Shown: piece after piece, positions 6,742 through 15,093 of the stretch | Layout: each line of letters begins with the position of its first letter | Position numbering within the stretch: position 1 is the first letter of the stretch | Source: Ignavibacteria bacterium | GTDB lineage: Bacteria > Bacteroidota > Ignavibacteria > Kapaibacteriales > Kapaibacteriaceae | Reading direction: 5' to 3' | DNA: 64,000 nucleotides | NCBI GenBank assembly: GCA_016707005.1 | Contig: JADJIQ010000004.1 | Location: forward strand, 248,001 to 312,000 | Notes under the pieces: generated by a model | Database searches by the model: none | The model's input: only the letters and a program-made list of their open reading frames with translations | What the model was told of the DNA's origin: nothing | Translations under genes and position numbers: made by a program

Positions 6742-7512
6742 ATGCAAACCAAGATCCAACTCGGCACGCGCCACCGCCAGATCCGTGAATCAGTCCTTCA
6801 GATGTCCGTTGCTGATTATGCGAAGCATATGCAGGTAAAGGTTCCTACGGTCTATTCCTGGGAATCTGGTCGTACCTCCGTGCCGCAGGACGTCCTAGCG
6901 ATCCTCGAAAAGCGTTATGGTATCTCATCAGGATGGCTTCTTACCGGTACCGGCTCCCCAACACTCGGCACGTCCGGTCCGGATCACCATTCAGAACCGA
7001 ACGTTGCAAAGACTGCTCTTGACCGTCTTGAAGATCAGGTACAGGCCATTCGCTCCGTTATCGCCGAACTCAAGTCTCAATCCCCCCTAGTAGTAGCACC
7101 TGCCAGATCTGCAAAGGGGGCTCGCGGACCACGTATTCCAATGCTGTCTCTCGGAGTGAGTGCCGGATCTCCAACGGCCTCCGATGATACCATCGAACGT
7201 GAGATCGACCTTGCAGAAATGCTCTTGGAACATCCGGAAAGCACGTATTTCATACGAGTCGTAGGTGATTCCATGACCGATGCCGGGATCAGCGACGGAG
7301 ACACGTTGATCGTGGATTGTGCTATACAGCCGCGCTCCGGCCAGATCGTGATCGCCAAGGTCTACGGAGAACTCACCGTCAAGCGCTACATCAAGGCTGA
7401 GGGACGGCCTGTACTGCGCGCTGAAAACCGTCGCTATAAGGACATCGCTATCACTGCCGATATGGACTTCACGATCGTTGGCGTGGTCCGCAGCTGTATC
7501 AAGAAACTCTAA
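6742..7512 (+). CDS. LexA/UmuD-like repressor: XRE helix-turn-helix plus S24 self-cleaving peptidase
   Basis: 256 residues. Residues 5-70 form an XRE-type helix-turn-helix (MSVADYAKHMQVKVPTVYSW). After a variable linker, residues 130-256 form an S24 peptidase domain. The expected self-cleavage bond Ala141-Gly142 (VSAGSP), catalytic Ser177 (VVGDSMTD) and Lys214 (ELTVKRY) are all present, so RecA-stimulated autoproteolysis is likely. Classical LexA has a winged helix instead of an XRE domain, so this is the phage-repressor-like variant. It heads the imuB-DUF6504-dnaE2 cassette and is the obvious candidate regulator, binding the element upstream of itself and of dnaE2. Confidence 0.85.
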   Translation: MQTKIQLGTRHRQIRESVLQMSVADYAKHMQVKVPTVYSWESGRTSVPQDVLAILEKRYGISSGWLLTGTGSPTLGTSGPDHHSEPNVAKTALDRLEDQVQAIRSVIAELKSQSPLVVAPARSAKGARGPRIPMLSLGVSAGSPTASDDTIEREIDLAEMLLEHPESTYFIRVVGDSMTDAGISDGDTLIVDCAIQPRSGQIVIAKVYGELTVKRYIKAEGRPVLRAENRRYKDIAITADMDFTIVGVVRSCIKKL

Positions 7513-7539
7513 AACTTATCCCCCGCCCCTTATCTGCAT

Positions 7540-7556
7540 TGTCAATTCCTTTGACA
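7540..7556. promoter_or_regulatory. Inverted repeat TGTCAA-N5-TTGACA upstream of imuB
   Basis: A perfect six-base inverted repeat with a five-base centre in the 60-base gap between the repressor and the imuB-like gene. Too short to terminate transcription and not followed by a T-run. Its size fits a dimeric repressor site. ACATTTCGTAGAAT at 7554-7567 overlaps its right arm and resembles the element found before the repressor and dnaE2. Confidence 0.4.
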
Positions 7557-7572
7557 TTTCGTAGAATCGCAG

Positions 7573-8529
7573 ATGATTCTCTGCGTTGTTATAGAAGGGG
7601 CTCTCTCATCCGCCCGGTGGGATGCTGTTGTTGAACGAGTTCACAACTGCACTCCCCTGATCGTTGTGGCTCGGCACGGCAGACTCTTTGCCGGGATAGA
7701 TGATCTTGATGGACTGCGTTCTCTTGTGCGCAGAACCAAGGCACTGGCGGCTTTGGCCCCGGACAGAACAAGTGCCCTCCTTTGTGCACTCAATGGAACG
7801 GCCGGACGATTGGATGCGCACGCTGATGCGAAGCACGTACCGATCGGCGTTCTCATGCGGCTTCCTGAACTCGTGATGGATGAACGCGACGCTGAACGTT
7901 TGCGACTCTTTGGGATCCGCACCATAGGCGATCTGCAGATACTGGAAGAACGCCATCTTCGAGTACAGTTTGGCACTTCCGGCAGCAAACTCCACGCCTT
8001 CTTAGGACAAGAATTCCCTCCCCTGCCACTCTATGTTCCGCCCCCTGACATCATCTCTCGGGAACGATTCGAGGACGTGCAATGTGAACCGGGTGTCCTT
8101 GAGTCAGCCTTGCTCGAATGTTGTGTACGTGCCTTGGCTGAACTAATACCGAGACTCTGCTGGCGCGTAGAACTGGCAGTACTTGATAAGGCAGATGAGA
8201 CGTGTGCGCAGCGCAGCCGTGTCCTGCGTGAGGGGGCAACGACACTCGATACTATCATGGTTCACGCACGATCTATGCTGAGAGAGCTTCAAGGCCCCAC
8301 GCGTTTGTGGTGGGGGCTCCGATTGCGCTTGGCTTCATTGACTCTTCCAACAGCTATCCAGACGCAGTTATTCGTTGAGCGCAAGACCACAGCGGATGTC
8401 TCCTTGGCGATGATGCCACGGTTCTCAGCAGTGATGAAACGTGTAGAGATCTTGGATCCATGGTCTATCGTACCGGAGTCCTACGCACGGATCATAGGCT
8501 ATATGCCGGATCGAGCAGGGAATGTATGA
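7573..8529 (+). CDS. imuB: ImuB-like degenerate Y-family polymerase protein
   Basis: 318 residues. The order and spacing follow Y-family polymerases: an N-terminal beta strand and helix (MILCVVIEGALSSARWDAVV), finger-like region, a helix-hairpin-helix segment (LRLFGIRTIGDLQILEE, about residues 113-129) and a C-terminal little-finger-like part. The aspartate normally found in the first strand is absent and no acidic pair replaces it, as expected of ImuB, which bridges the mutasome to the clamp instead of polymerising. It is shorter than typical ImuB. Identification rests mainly on context: SOS-type repressor before, DUF6504-like protein and dnaE2 after. The start lies close behind a weak promoter-like box (TAGAATCG, three bases before ATG). 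Confidence 0.75.
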   Translation: MILCVVIEGALSSARWDAVVERVHNCTPLIVVARHGRLFAGIDDLDGLRSLVRRTKALAALAPDRTSALLCALNGTAGRLDAHADAKHVPIGVLMRLPELVMDERDAERLRLFGIRTIGDLQILEERHLRVQFGTSGSKLHAFLGQEFPPLPLYVPPPDIISRERFEDVQCEPGVLESALLECCVRALAELIPRLCWRVELAVLDKADETCAQRSRVLREGATTLDTIMVHARSMLRELQGPTRLWWGLRLRLASLTLPTAIQTQLFVERKTTADVSLAMMPRFSAVMKRVEILDPWSIVPESYARIIGYMPDRAGNV

Positions 8530-8762
8530 AGCTGCTTCTCGAACCTATCGATGTCGGGTGCCGGAACAAGACGCCCTACGTGGTATGCTGGCGTGGAGGC
8601 GCATATGACGTAGAACGGGTGCTTGATACATGGTCGAGCAGAGGCCCGTGGTGGGGTAAGGATGAGCTGCGAGATTACATCCTATTGGAGACTACATCGG
8701 GCGTAATGGAGGTCTACCGAAGTGACCAACAAGGTTGGGTTCTATCGAGAATGTTCGACTAA
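8526..8762 (+). CDS. DUF6504-like small protein of the ImuB/DnaE2 cassette
   Basis: 78 residues starting at the ATG that overlaps the imuB stop by four bases. The core VCWRGGAYDVERVLDTWSSR and GPWWG, then DYILLETTSGVMEVYRSDQQ and GWVLSRMFD, matches the small domain (DUF6504) often found beside imuB/dnaE2 in other bacteria. Its biochemical role is not established. The overlap with imuB implies translational coupling and a function in the same mutagenic repair complex. Confidence 0.7.
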   Translation: MKLLLEPIDVGCRNKTPYVVCWRGGAYDVERVLDTWSSRGPWWGKDELRDYILLETTSGVMEVYRSDQQGWVLSRMFD

Positions 8763-8836
8763 AATGAATGATAAATACCGTAGATGAATACGTGTTTATT
8801 TGTATTTTGTTATTAAACATCCGAATAGGTGTTCCA

Positions 8837-9766
8837 ATGATCTACGTAATTCTACTGCTTTGTGTTTCATTGTTCATGAACATAGAGACCAGCGGGCAAA
8901 CCGAACAGATCGGTCCTGATATCATCATCGATAGTGGTGAAACCGAGCTCTTGCCAGGCAGGATGTTGTCATACCACTTGCGAATCGATCAGAGTGTTGT
9001 TAATAACAGAGGTGTATGTGTTCCGGCAGTGTACCAACTTGAGGTTCTTGATCGGGATGCGTCAGGTAACATTCGTATTGCAGTGCAAGTTAGAACCATG
9101 CTAGAATTGCTGACCTCAGACACTCTCTTCATTACAAATAAGGGAGAGATGAAGATCGTTGGTGTTCGATTAGCATGGGCTACTCCGAAGTATGAAGCCA
9201 CACTTGACCAATACGGCCGCGTGATGAAGGCTGGAGAGGCACTTCACTTTGAGAACACAGAGCCTATTACTATGGGGGCTTTACAATCTCGGACAACTGA
9301 CTTTGAGGCCCTGTCATCACTTGTTATGACATTTCCAACTGAATATGCCCTGCTAGCCCCTTACACTCATGGTGCATCTATGACTGTTATCGGGCAACAG
9401 TATATCGATACATTATTGCTGCGTTCCGTTATTCAAAACATCGGGCAGACCTATGGCCCGGAAAAAACTGTCAAAGCTGATGAGAAACTTGATACCGTGA
9501 TTCGATCAGTCAGAGTGGACTCACTTTCTGGACATGGGCAGGATCAGATAGCTCATATGTCTGTGTCAATGATGCGCTATCCTGCTTATGGCACAGGCTC
9601 GTTAGCAACAGCAACAATGGAACGATATGTAAATCGCGGATATATGAAGACCTTCCAGACCTGGAACAACTTCATCACAAGTAAAGGATTGAAAATAGAC
9701 TATATCGCTACCTCTGTTTTAGAGAGATCATGGATCAAACCTCCCGCACTCACAGGCACAGAATAG
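8837..9766 (+). CDS. Exported protein of unknown function inserted in the SOS cassette
   Basis: 309 residues from ATG 8837, which gives a normal signal peptide (MIYVILLLCVSLFMNIETSG); the frame also extends upstream to 8768. The mature part is beta-rich with no motif I recognise (GETELLPGRMLSYHLRI, YEATLDQYGRVMKAGEAL, WNNFITSKGLKIDYIATSV), similar in texture to envelope proteins that carry a dozen or so short strands. Base composition is visibly more A/T-rich than its neighbours. It separates DUF6504 from dnaE2, so it is either a late insertion or an envelope component under SOS control. Confidence 0.65.
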   Translation: MIYVILLLCVSLFMNIETSGQTEQIGPDIIIDSGETELLPGRMLSYHLRIDQSVVNNRGVCVPAVYQLEVLDRDASGNIRIAVQVRTMLELLTSDTLFITNKGEMKIVGVRLAWATPKYEATLDQYGRVMKAGEALHFENTEPITMGALQSRTTDFEALSSLVMTFPTEYALLAPYTHGASMTVIGQQYIDTLLLRSVIQNIGQTYGPEKTVKADEKLDTVIRSVRVDSLSGHGQDQIAHMSVSMMRYPAYGTGSLATATMERYVNRGYMKTFQTWNNFITSKGLKIDYIATSVLERSWIKPPALTGTE

Positions 9767-9797
9767 TCTGAAAAGGAAGAGATCTGTTATCGATATT

Positions 9798-9825
9798 ATA
9801 CGTTTTGTATATTGTTCCTACGTTT
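9798..9825 (+). promoter_or_regulatory. Operator/promoter-like element before dnaE2 (shared with the LexA-like gene)
   Basis: TACGTTTTGTATATTGT followed by ACGTTT, matching the block at 6692-6718. ACGTTT occurs at 9800-9805 and 9820-9825, an exact direct repeat with 20-base spacing. Found immediately upstream of the heptamer repeat and the dnaE2 start. Confidence 0.5.
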
Positions 9826-9830
9826 AGCAC

Positions 9831-9879
9831 TATTCGCTATTCGCTATTCGCTATTCGCTATTCTGAATTCGCTATTTCC
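9831..9879. repeat. Tandem heptamer (TATTCGC) forming the dnaE2 leader
   Basis: Four perfect copies of TATTCGC (9831-9858) and three degenerate ones fill the whole space up to the dnaE2 ATG at 9880. No Shine-Dalgarno sequence is visible in this leader. Confidence 0.85.
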
Positions 9880-12800
9880 ATGTTCGCTTCGCTGCATACC
9901 CGCTCGCACTTTTCGTTCTTGGATGGTGCCTCATCCCCAGAAGAGCATGCAGCTGAAGCATCACGTCTAGGTCATGCGGCAATTGCCATAACAGACATGC
10001 TAGGTGTCTTTGCTGCTGTGAGACTCCAGCGAGCTTGTATCGAACATAGTATCACACCGATCATGGGCACAGACCTTGTATGCAGCGGTTCGGTCGTATC
10101 ACTTCTTGCAATGGATCATGTAGGCTACGCTGAGATATGCTCACTCATCTCGAAGATTCGCACAGATCCAGACTATGAGATCTATGATGGACTGTCGAAA
10201 CTTGAACGGTGTATTCTCATTCTCCACGGACTCTCTGCTGAGCGGGAGACGATCGAAATGGTTCTTGATAAGCTCCCTAGACAAAGGGCGTTTATGGGGA
10301 TCGGTCATGATGGCAGGCCATGGGCCAGACGCAGGGCCGGACAGATCGTAGAGATGGCCCGTTCACATTCTCTTCCCGTTGTCATCGCCCAAGATGTACG
10401 GTATGCTACATGTGATCGGTATGCTGCCCATGATCTCATGACCTGTATACGAGAAGGCATCACGATCTATGAGCCCCATCCCAAACGTCCTGTGAATGAT
10501 AAACAAGGCCTTCGCAGTGAAGCTGAGCTGCGATCACTGCTTCCATGGCCTGAGGCATTCGATGCTGTGGACGAGATCGTCCGACAATGTGCGTTCAATA
10601 TCATACCAGAACATATCACACCACCTTCTGCTCAGTTACAACCTGGTGAGAATGCTACCGAGGTTTTACGTGCTGCGTGTGAAGAAGCCTTTCCACGACG
10701 CTACACTGAACGGGCATGCGAGGCTCGCATCTTACTCGAACATGAATTACGTGTGATCGGTGATCTTGAACTCTCGGACTTCTTCCTTGTTGTGAAGGAA
10801 GTTGTCGATGAATCCAAGCGGCGTGGCATACGATGCTCAGGCAGAGGCTCAGCAGCGAATTCTATCGTTGCCTACCTACTCGGTATCACAGGGGTATGTC
10901 CGATCCAGCACCATCTTCTGTTTGAACGATTCCTTCATAGGGGGCGAAAGGGTACACCAGATATTGACGTGGATTTCGATAGCGACAGACGTGATGAGGT
11001 GATCTCTTGGATGGAAGAACGTTTTGGTACGGATAGAACGGCTATGACGGCAACGTTGATCATGTATCGTGCCCGCATGGCCGTACGTGATGCAGCCAAG
11101 GCACTTGGATGGCCGATGGAGACCGTGAACAAACTTTCGAAATGTGTTCCGTCGTGGACGAACAAAGATGTTGATGAGTTTCGCGAGGATCTCTCTGCGG
11201 TTTGTGGAGATGTTCCACTGCTCGATGTTCTCTTGAGAGCAGTTCACCTTCTTCTTGATCACCCACGTCACCTCGGATTGCACTCAGGGGGCATGATCCT
11301 CTCCTCCCGGCCGCTCACGGATCTCACTCCGGTGCAACGGTCTGCCAATGGTGTTGCTGTTGTACAGTTCGACAAAGATGATGTTGAAGCTATGGGGCTT
11401 GTGAAGTTCGATGTGCTTGGACTACGCATGCTTGCATGTGTGAGTGAAGCCGTTGAACTTGTATTGCACCATACCGGAACCGTCCTGGATATCGATGAAT
11501 TGCCGCTTGATGATCCTGCTACGTTCGTGCTCATTCGCAGCGGTCGTACGCTAGGCATCTTTCAGATCGAATCACAAGGCCAGATGCACCTGCTTGCCAA
11601 GCACCAGCCGGAGACGTTCGATGATCTAGTCACTGAGGTTGCTCTCTTCCGTCCGGGTCCGCTTCAGGGAGGGATGGTTCACCCATATATCGCAAGGCGG
11701 AAAGGCACTCAGCCTGTGACCTATCTCCATCCTGATCTGGAACCGATCCTCCGTGATACACTCGGCATCGTACTCTTCCAAGAACAGGTTCTGGAGATCG
11801 CTCACAAGTTCGCAGGTATGCCGCTTGATGAAGCTGATGACTTTCGAGCGCTGGTATCGAAGAATCGAGACAGAGTGCTGATGGAGGCAATGCGAGAACG
11901 TTTCATTCAAGGAGCGATGGTACGAGGCGTAGACCGGACGAGTGCCGAACAAGTCTATGAGAAGGTGTCGCACTTTGTTGGGTATGGCTTCTGCCGGTCG
12001 CATGCAGCGGCATTTGCCAAGATCGTCTACCAAAGCGCATGGCTCAAGACCCATCATCCGGCTGCATACATGGCTGCTTTCATGCAACACCGTCCGGGGA
12101 TGTACAATCTGATGACGCTTGAAGAAGAATCTCGCAGGTTCGGCGTAGATATCCTGTTGCCGAACATGGCGATCTCAGGTATGCGCTATACACTTGAGAC
12201 AAAGACCGACGGAACAGCTGCGATCCGCAAGCCCCTTACAAGTGTCTCGAATGTGAGCGAGGAGGTAGCACGAATGATCGTATGGGAACGTTCTCGTGCC
12301 CCATTCACGAGCATTGAGGACATTGTTGTGCGACTGCCAGACGTACCGCGTGATGCTCTAGATGCCCTGGCATTATCAGGAGCAATGGAACCATGGGAGA
12401 AGGATGCTCGCAGAGCGATGTGGATGGTAGGAGTTGTAAAGCGAAGAGCGTCGGGTACACCAACTCCGCTTGTCCATGTTCCCATGCTGCATGAGGACGA
12501 CATTCCAAAACTACCGGAGATGCGCGCACAAGAACGTCTAGCGTATGACTACATCACGCATGGTGCTGCCCGACTTCATCCAATGACGCTGTATCGAAGG
12601 GGGCTTATCGATATGGAGGTACGCCCTATCGAAATGATCAAGCGTCTAGCTGTGACCCCCGGACTTCGTGTAACAACGGCCGGGATCGTCATTCTACGTC
12701 AAGCACCCGCAACAGCACACGGTATGCTCTTTGTTACCATCGAAGACGAGACCGGCTTTCTTCAATGTGTTGTGCGACCGGAGATCCGAGATCTCTTCCG

Positions 12801-12996
12801 GAAGGATCTTCGCAGTGCATCGTTGGTCGTAAAAGGTACGCTTCATGGCACAGCCAATTGGCGCGGTGTAATGGTCGATGACGTGCGCGTTCTCACGAAT
12901 GTGATAGGAGGATATCACGGTCACCTCTCCTATGCCGGCGGAACGGATACCTTGGAAGTTGGTCTCCAAGAACAGGAAAGGGCCAATGTTCAATGA
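9880..12996 (+). CDS. dnaE2: Error-prone DNA polymerase DnaE2
   Basis: 1038 residues, the catalytic C-family polymerase of damage-induced mutagenesis. The N-terminal PHP domain starts directly (FASLHTRSHFSFLDG). The palm has GRGSAANSIVAYLLGIT and the acidic pair D361/D363 in PDIDVDFD, with the third aspartate at D511 (VKFDVLGL). Fingers (FRPGPLQGGM), a helix-hairpin-helix region and a C-terminal OB fold (TAGIVILRQ) follow. The DnaE2 assignment over the replicative DnaE1 rests on size, absence of a long C-terminal tail, and position behind a LexA-like repressor and imuB. The start at 9880 matches the family N-terminus; frame upstream of it is translated repeat. Confidence 0.93.
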   Translation: MFASLHTRSHFSFLDGASSPEEHAAEASRLGHAAIAITDMLGVFAAVRLQRACIEHSITPIMGTDLVCSGSVVSLLAMDHVGYAEICSLISKIRTDPDYEIYDGLSKLERCILILHGLSAERETIEMVLDKLPRQRAFMGIGHDGRPWARRRAGQIVEMARSHSLPVVIAQDVRYATCDRYAAHDLMTCIREGITIYEPHPKRPVNDKQGLRSEAELRSLLPWPEAFDAVDEIVRQCAFNIIPEHITPPSAQLQPGENATEVLRAACEEAFPRRYTERACEARILLEHELRVIGDLELSDFFLVVKEVVDESKRRGIRCSGRGSAANSIVAYLLGITGVCPIQHHLLFERFLHRGRKGTPDIDVDFDSDRRDEVISWMEERFGTDRTAMTATLIMYRARMAVRDAAKALGWPMETVNKLSKCVPSWTNKDVDEFREDLSAVCGDVPLLDVLLRAVHLLLDHPRHLGLHSGGMILSSRPLTDLTPVQRSANGVAVVQFDKDDVEAMGLVKFDVLGLRMLACVSEAVELVLHHTGTVLDIDELPLDDPATFVLIRSGRTLGIFQIESQGQMHLLAKHQPETFDDLVTEVALFRPGPLQGGMVHPYIARRKGTQPVTYLHPDLEPILRDTLGIVLFQEQVLEIAHKFAGMPLDEADDFRALVSKNRDRVLMEAMRERFIQGAMVRGVDRTSAEQVYEKVSHFVGYGFCRSHAAAFAKIVYQSAWLKTHHPAAYMAAFMQHRPGMYNLMTLEEESRRFGVDILLPNMAISGMRYTLETKTDGTAAIRKPLTSVSNVSEEVARMIVWERSRAPFTSIEDIVVRLPDVPRDALDALALSGAMEPWEKDARRAMWMVGVVKRRASGTPTPLVHVPMLHEDDIPKLPEMRAQERLAYDYITHGAARLHPMTLYRRGLIDMEVRPIEMIKRLAVTPGLRVTTAGIVILRQAPATAHGMLFVTIEDETGFLQCVVRPEIRDLFRKDLRSASLVVKGTLHGTANWRGVMVDDVRVLTNVIGGYHGHLSYAGGTDTLEVGLQEQERANVQ

Positions 12997-13006
12997 ACAC
13001 TGGCCC
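12980..13006. terminator. Hairpin terminator spanning the dnaE2 stop codon (probably bidirectional)
   Basis: GGGCCAATGTTC and GAACACTGGCCC pair over 12 positions with one mismatch and a three-base loop. The dnaE2 TGA lies at the loop. It sits between two convergent genes; the minus-strand side is followed by TTTCC. Confidence 0.5.
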
Positions 13007-13029
13007 CTTATTGCGAAATCGCTTGAAGG

Positions 13030-13473
13030 TCAGAAGATGTAGCGAATACCTACCGCCCCATTAAAATCAAAGTCAACAGCATTGATCAGCCAAAGGCATG
13101 GTGCTGCTTCTCCAAAGATCTCAATATGCTCTGCCGGGATCCACTGAAGGCCGATCGGAAGTCGAACGCCCAATGCGAACGGATCTCCAACGCCAAGATT
13201 CACGCCCGGTCCCAGATACCAATCCAGGTTCTTTGCAAGTTTGTTCTTCAGCAACCAATAATCAGCTGTTATGTGCAGATAGCCATTATCTCCGAAATTC
13301 CATGCAGCGCCTACAGCAATGCGATCAAAACGAAGAGACAAGCCAACATTGCCAGGATATCCGAATTGAATACCGGCTGCTGTCCCGCCATCACTGCCAG
13401 CTGACATATGGGGTGTAACTGCCATTGCAGCAAGGACAGTTACCGCCAAGATCATGGTTCGCATGAACTTCAT
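13030..13473 (-). CDS. Small outer-membrane beta-barrel-like protein
   Basis: 147 residues from ATG 13473, which follows GGAAGT and starts a signal peptide (MKFMRTMILAVTVLAAMAV). The mature part alternates aromatic and small residues in the manner of a small outer-membrane barrel (GLSLRFDRIAVGAAWNF, GYLHITADYWLLKNK, NGAVGIRYIF) and ends in Phe, as outer-membrane proteins commonly do. No family name can be given. It is divergent from truA with 25 bases between the starts. Confidence 0.7.
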   Translation of the reverse strand: MKFMRTMILAVTVLAAMAVTPHMSAGSDGGTAAGIQFGYPGNVGLSLRFDRIAVGAAWNFGDNGYLHITADYWLLKNKLAKNLDWYLGPGVNLGVGDPFALGVRLPIGLQWIPAEHIEIFGEAAPCLWLINAVDFDFNGAVGIRYIF

Positions 13474-13486
13474 ACTTCCAACTCCA

Positions 13487-13494
13487 TACATTTG
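13487..13494 (+). promoter_or_regulatory. Promoter box TACATTTG four bases before truA ATG
   Basis: Exact match to the Bacteroidota -7 consensus TAnnTTTG. It ends four bases before the start codon, so transcription would begin at or next to the A of ATG (leaderless mRNA). Confidence 0.55.
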
Positions 13495-13498
13495 TGAA

Positions 13499-14269
13499 AT
13501 GAATTCCCTCGCCCTCTTACTTGAATACGAAGGTACTAACTATGTAGGTTGGCAAAACCAGCCGAACGGTCAGTCAGTTCAACAAATGATCGAAAATGCG
13601 ATAGTGGATACATTTGGCGTGGATCAGCAGATCGTCGGTTCAGGACGCACCGATTCCGGCGTCCATGCACGTGGTCAAGTAGCTCATGTTCACCTACCGG
13701 AAGGCTCACATCGTATTCCAATGGACAAGGTCCATGTTGCTCTCAACACCCATCTGCCGCGAGATATTCGTGTGCGTGCGGCCTGCGGAGTAACGGAAGA
13801 GTTTCATGCTCGATTCGATGCTGTGTCACGAGAGTACATCTATGTGATCACAAAGCAGGCATCAGTCTTCTCACGGACCTTTGCCTGGACACCGGAACTT
13901 CCATTCGACGCTGCAAGATTCGCCGAAGCGACCCATGCCTTTGAAGGACTTCATGATTTCACGGCCATCTCGAAACATAATCCGTCCACGGGGTCGTATA
14001 TGTGCAACGTGGAATCATGCAGGGTGGAAGAACACGCCGACCGCTTCCTCGTTCGTATTCGAGCGGATCGATTCGTCTACGGAATGTGTCGAGCGATCAT
14101 TGGTACGGCTATGACCGTTGCACGCGGAAAGATCGAATATTCAGATGCTGAGACATTGTTGGCATCTGGTGTACGGTCCGGTCAGGCTCCACTAGCTCCC
14201 CCGCAAGGGTTGGTACTGAACCATGTCCGTTACCGGAATGGTATTTTCGATGACGAGAATTACTTCTAA
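13499..14269 (+). CDS. truA: tRNA pseudouridine synthase A
   Basis: 256 residues, full length. Converts uridines 38-40 in the tRNA anticodon stem to pseudouridine. The catalytic aspartate is D52 in GSGRTDSGVHA; the N-terminal ALLLEYEGTNYVGWQNQP and the FMCR-like RFVYGMCRAIIGT near the C-terminus are typical. Start chosen at 13499, where the family begins; it lies four bases after a perfect promoter box. The M48 protease gene begins 10 bases after its stop and is probably cotranscribed. Confidence 0.95.
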   Translation: MNSLALLLEYEGTNYVGWQNQPNGQSVQQMIENAIVDTFGVDQQIVGSGRTDSGVHARGQVAHVHLPEGSHRIPMDKVHVALNTHLPRDIRVRAACGVTEEFHARFDAVSREYIYVITKQASVFSRTFAWTPELPFDAARFAEATHAFEGLHDFTAISKHNPSTGSYMCNVESCRVEEHADRFLVRIRADRFVYGMCRAIIGTAMTVARGKIEYSDAETLLASGVRSGQAPLAPPQGLVLNHVRYRNGIFDDENYF

Positions 14270-14279
14270 GAGGAGATCT

Positions 14280-15089
14280 ATGACTGTGTTTCTGAACCGA
14301 CGCCGATCGACGATCCTTTTCGCAGTGATCGCTTCGTCATTGCTCCTTACCTATTGCGGTGCCATCAATGTCTTTCCTGTAAGCGAGGATCAACGCCTCG
14401 GAGCTCAATTCGACAAAGAGATCAAGTCCGATCCCAAGCAGTATCCTCCGTATTCGAATCCGAAAGCACAGCAATATGTTCAGTCGATCATCGATAGGAT
14501 CATTCAATCCCCCGAAGTGAAGTATCGCGGGAAGTTCTCCTACAAGGTTCAGTTGATCAAGGACGACGCGATGATCAACGCGTTCTGTACTCCGGGCGGT
14601 TATATCTACGTCTATACCGGTTTGCTAAAGGCCATCGACAATGAGGCCACCTTGGCTGGTGTACTTGGCCATGAGATCGCCCATGCCGAACAACGCCATT
14701 CAACGGACCGCATGACCACACAACTCGGCATGCAGACAATGATGGATATCGCACTTGGGACCAATAAGGATCAGAATCTAGAACTCGCAGCGAACGCGTT
14801 TACAGGACTTGGACTTCTGAAGAACAGCAGGTCTGATGAAGAAGAGGCCGACGATTATTCATTCCGCTACCTCCGGTCAACACAGTGGTTCCCAGGCGGT
14901 ATCCTGTACTTCTTTGATAAGGTCAAGGGGCGTGGTGGTTCGTCCATCGAGCGGCTCCTGAGCACTCATCCGTTACCTCAAGACCGGATTGACGAAACGA
15001 ATGCGCGATTGAAAAAGGCGAACATTCCGCCCCCTACCGAAGCACAGCTCAATACTCGCGGCTATACGGAATTCAAACGAACACTATGA
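14280..15089 (+). CDS. M48 family zinc metalloprotease, envelope-anchored
   Basis: 269 residues with AGGAGA directly upstream of ATG 14280. The N-terminus has a hydrophobic segment ending in LLLTYC; Cys26 may be lipidated, although Tyr before it is not standard. The zinc site HEIAH is at 131-135 and the third ligand is in the following ExxAD-type helix (SDEEEADDYSF). The later SSIERLLSTHPLPQDRI is typical of the BepA/LoiP/Oma1-type branch, which handles misfolded outer-membrane proteins. Convergent with the M55 peptidase gene. Confidence 0.88.
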   Translation: MTVFLNRRRSTILFAVIASSLLLTYCGAINVFPVSEDQRLGAQFDKEIKSDPKQYPPYSNPKAQQYVQSIIDRIIQSPEVKYRGKFSYKVQLIKDDAMINAFCTPGGYIYVYTGLLKAIDNEATLAGVLGHEIAHAEQRHSTDRMTTQLGMQTMMDIALGTNKDQNLELAANAFTGLGLLKNSRSDEEEADDYSFRYLRSTQWFPGGILYFFDKVKGRGGSSIERLLSTHPLPQDRIDETNARLKKANIPPPTEAQLNTRGYTEFKRTL

Positions 15090-15093
15090 AGGC

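Noticed and set aside
10496..12090. Frames of 60-154 codons overlapping dnaE2 on both strands
   Set aside because: Shadows of a fully conserved polymerase gene.
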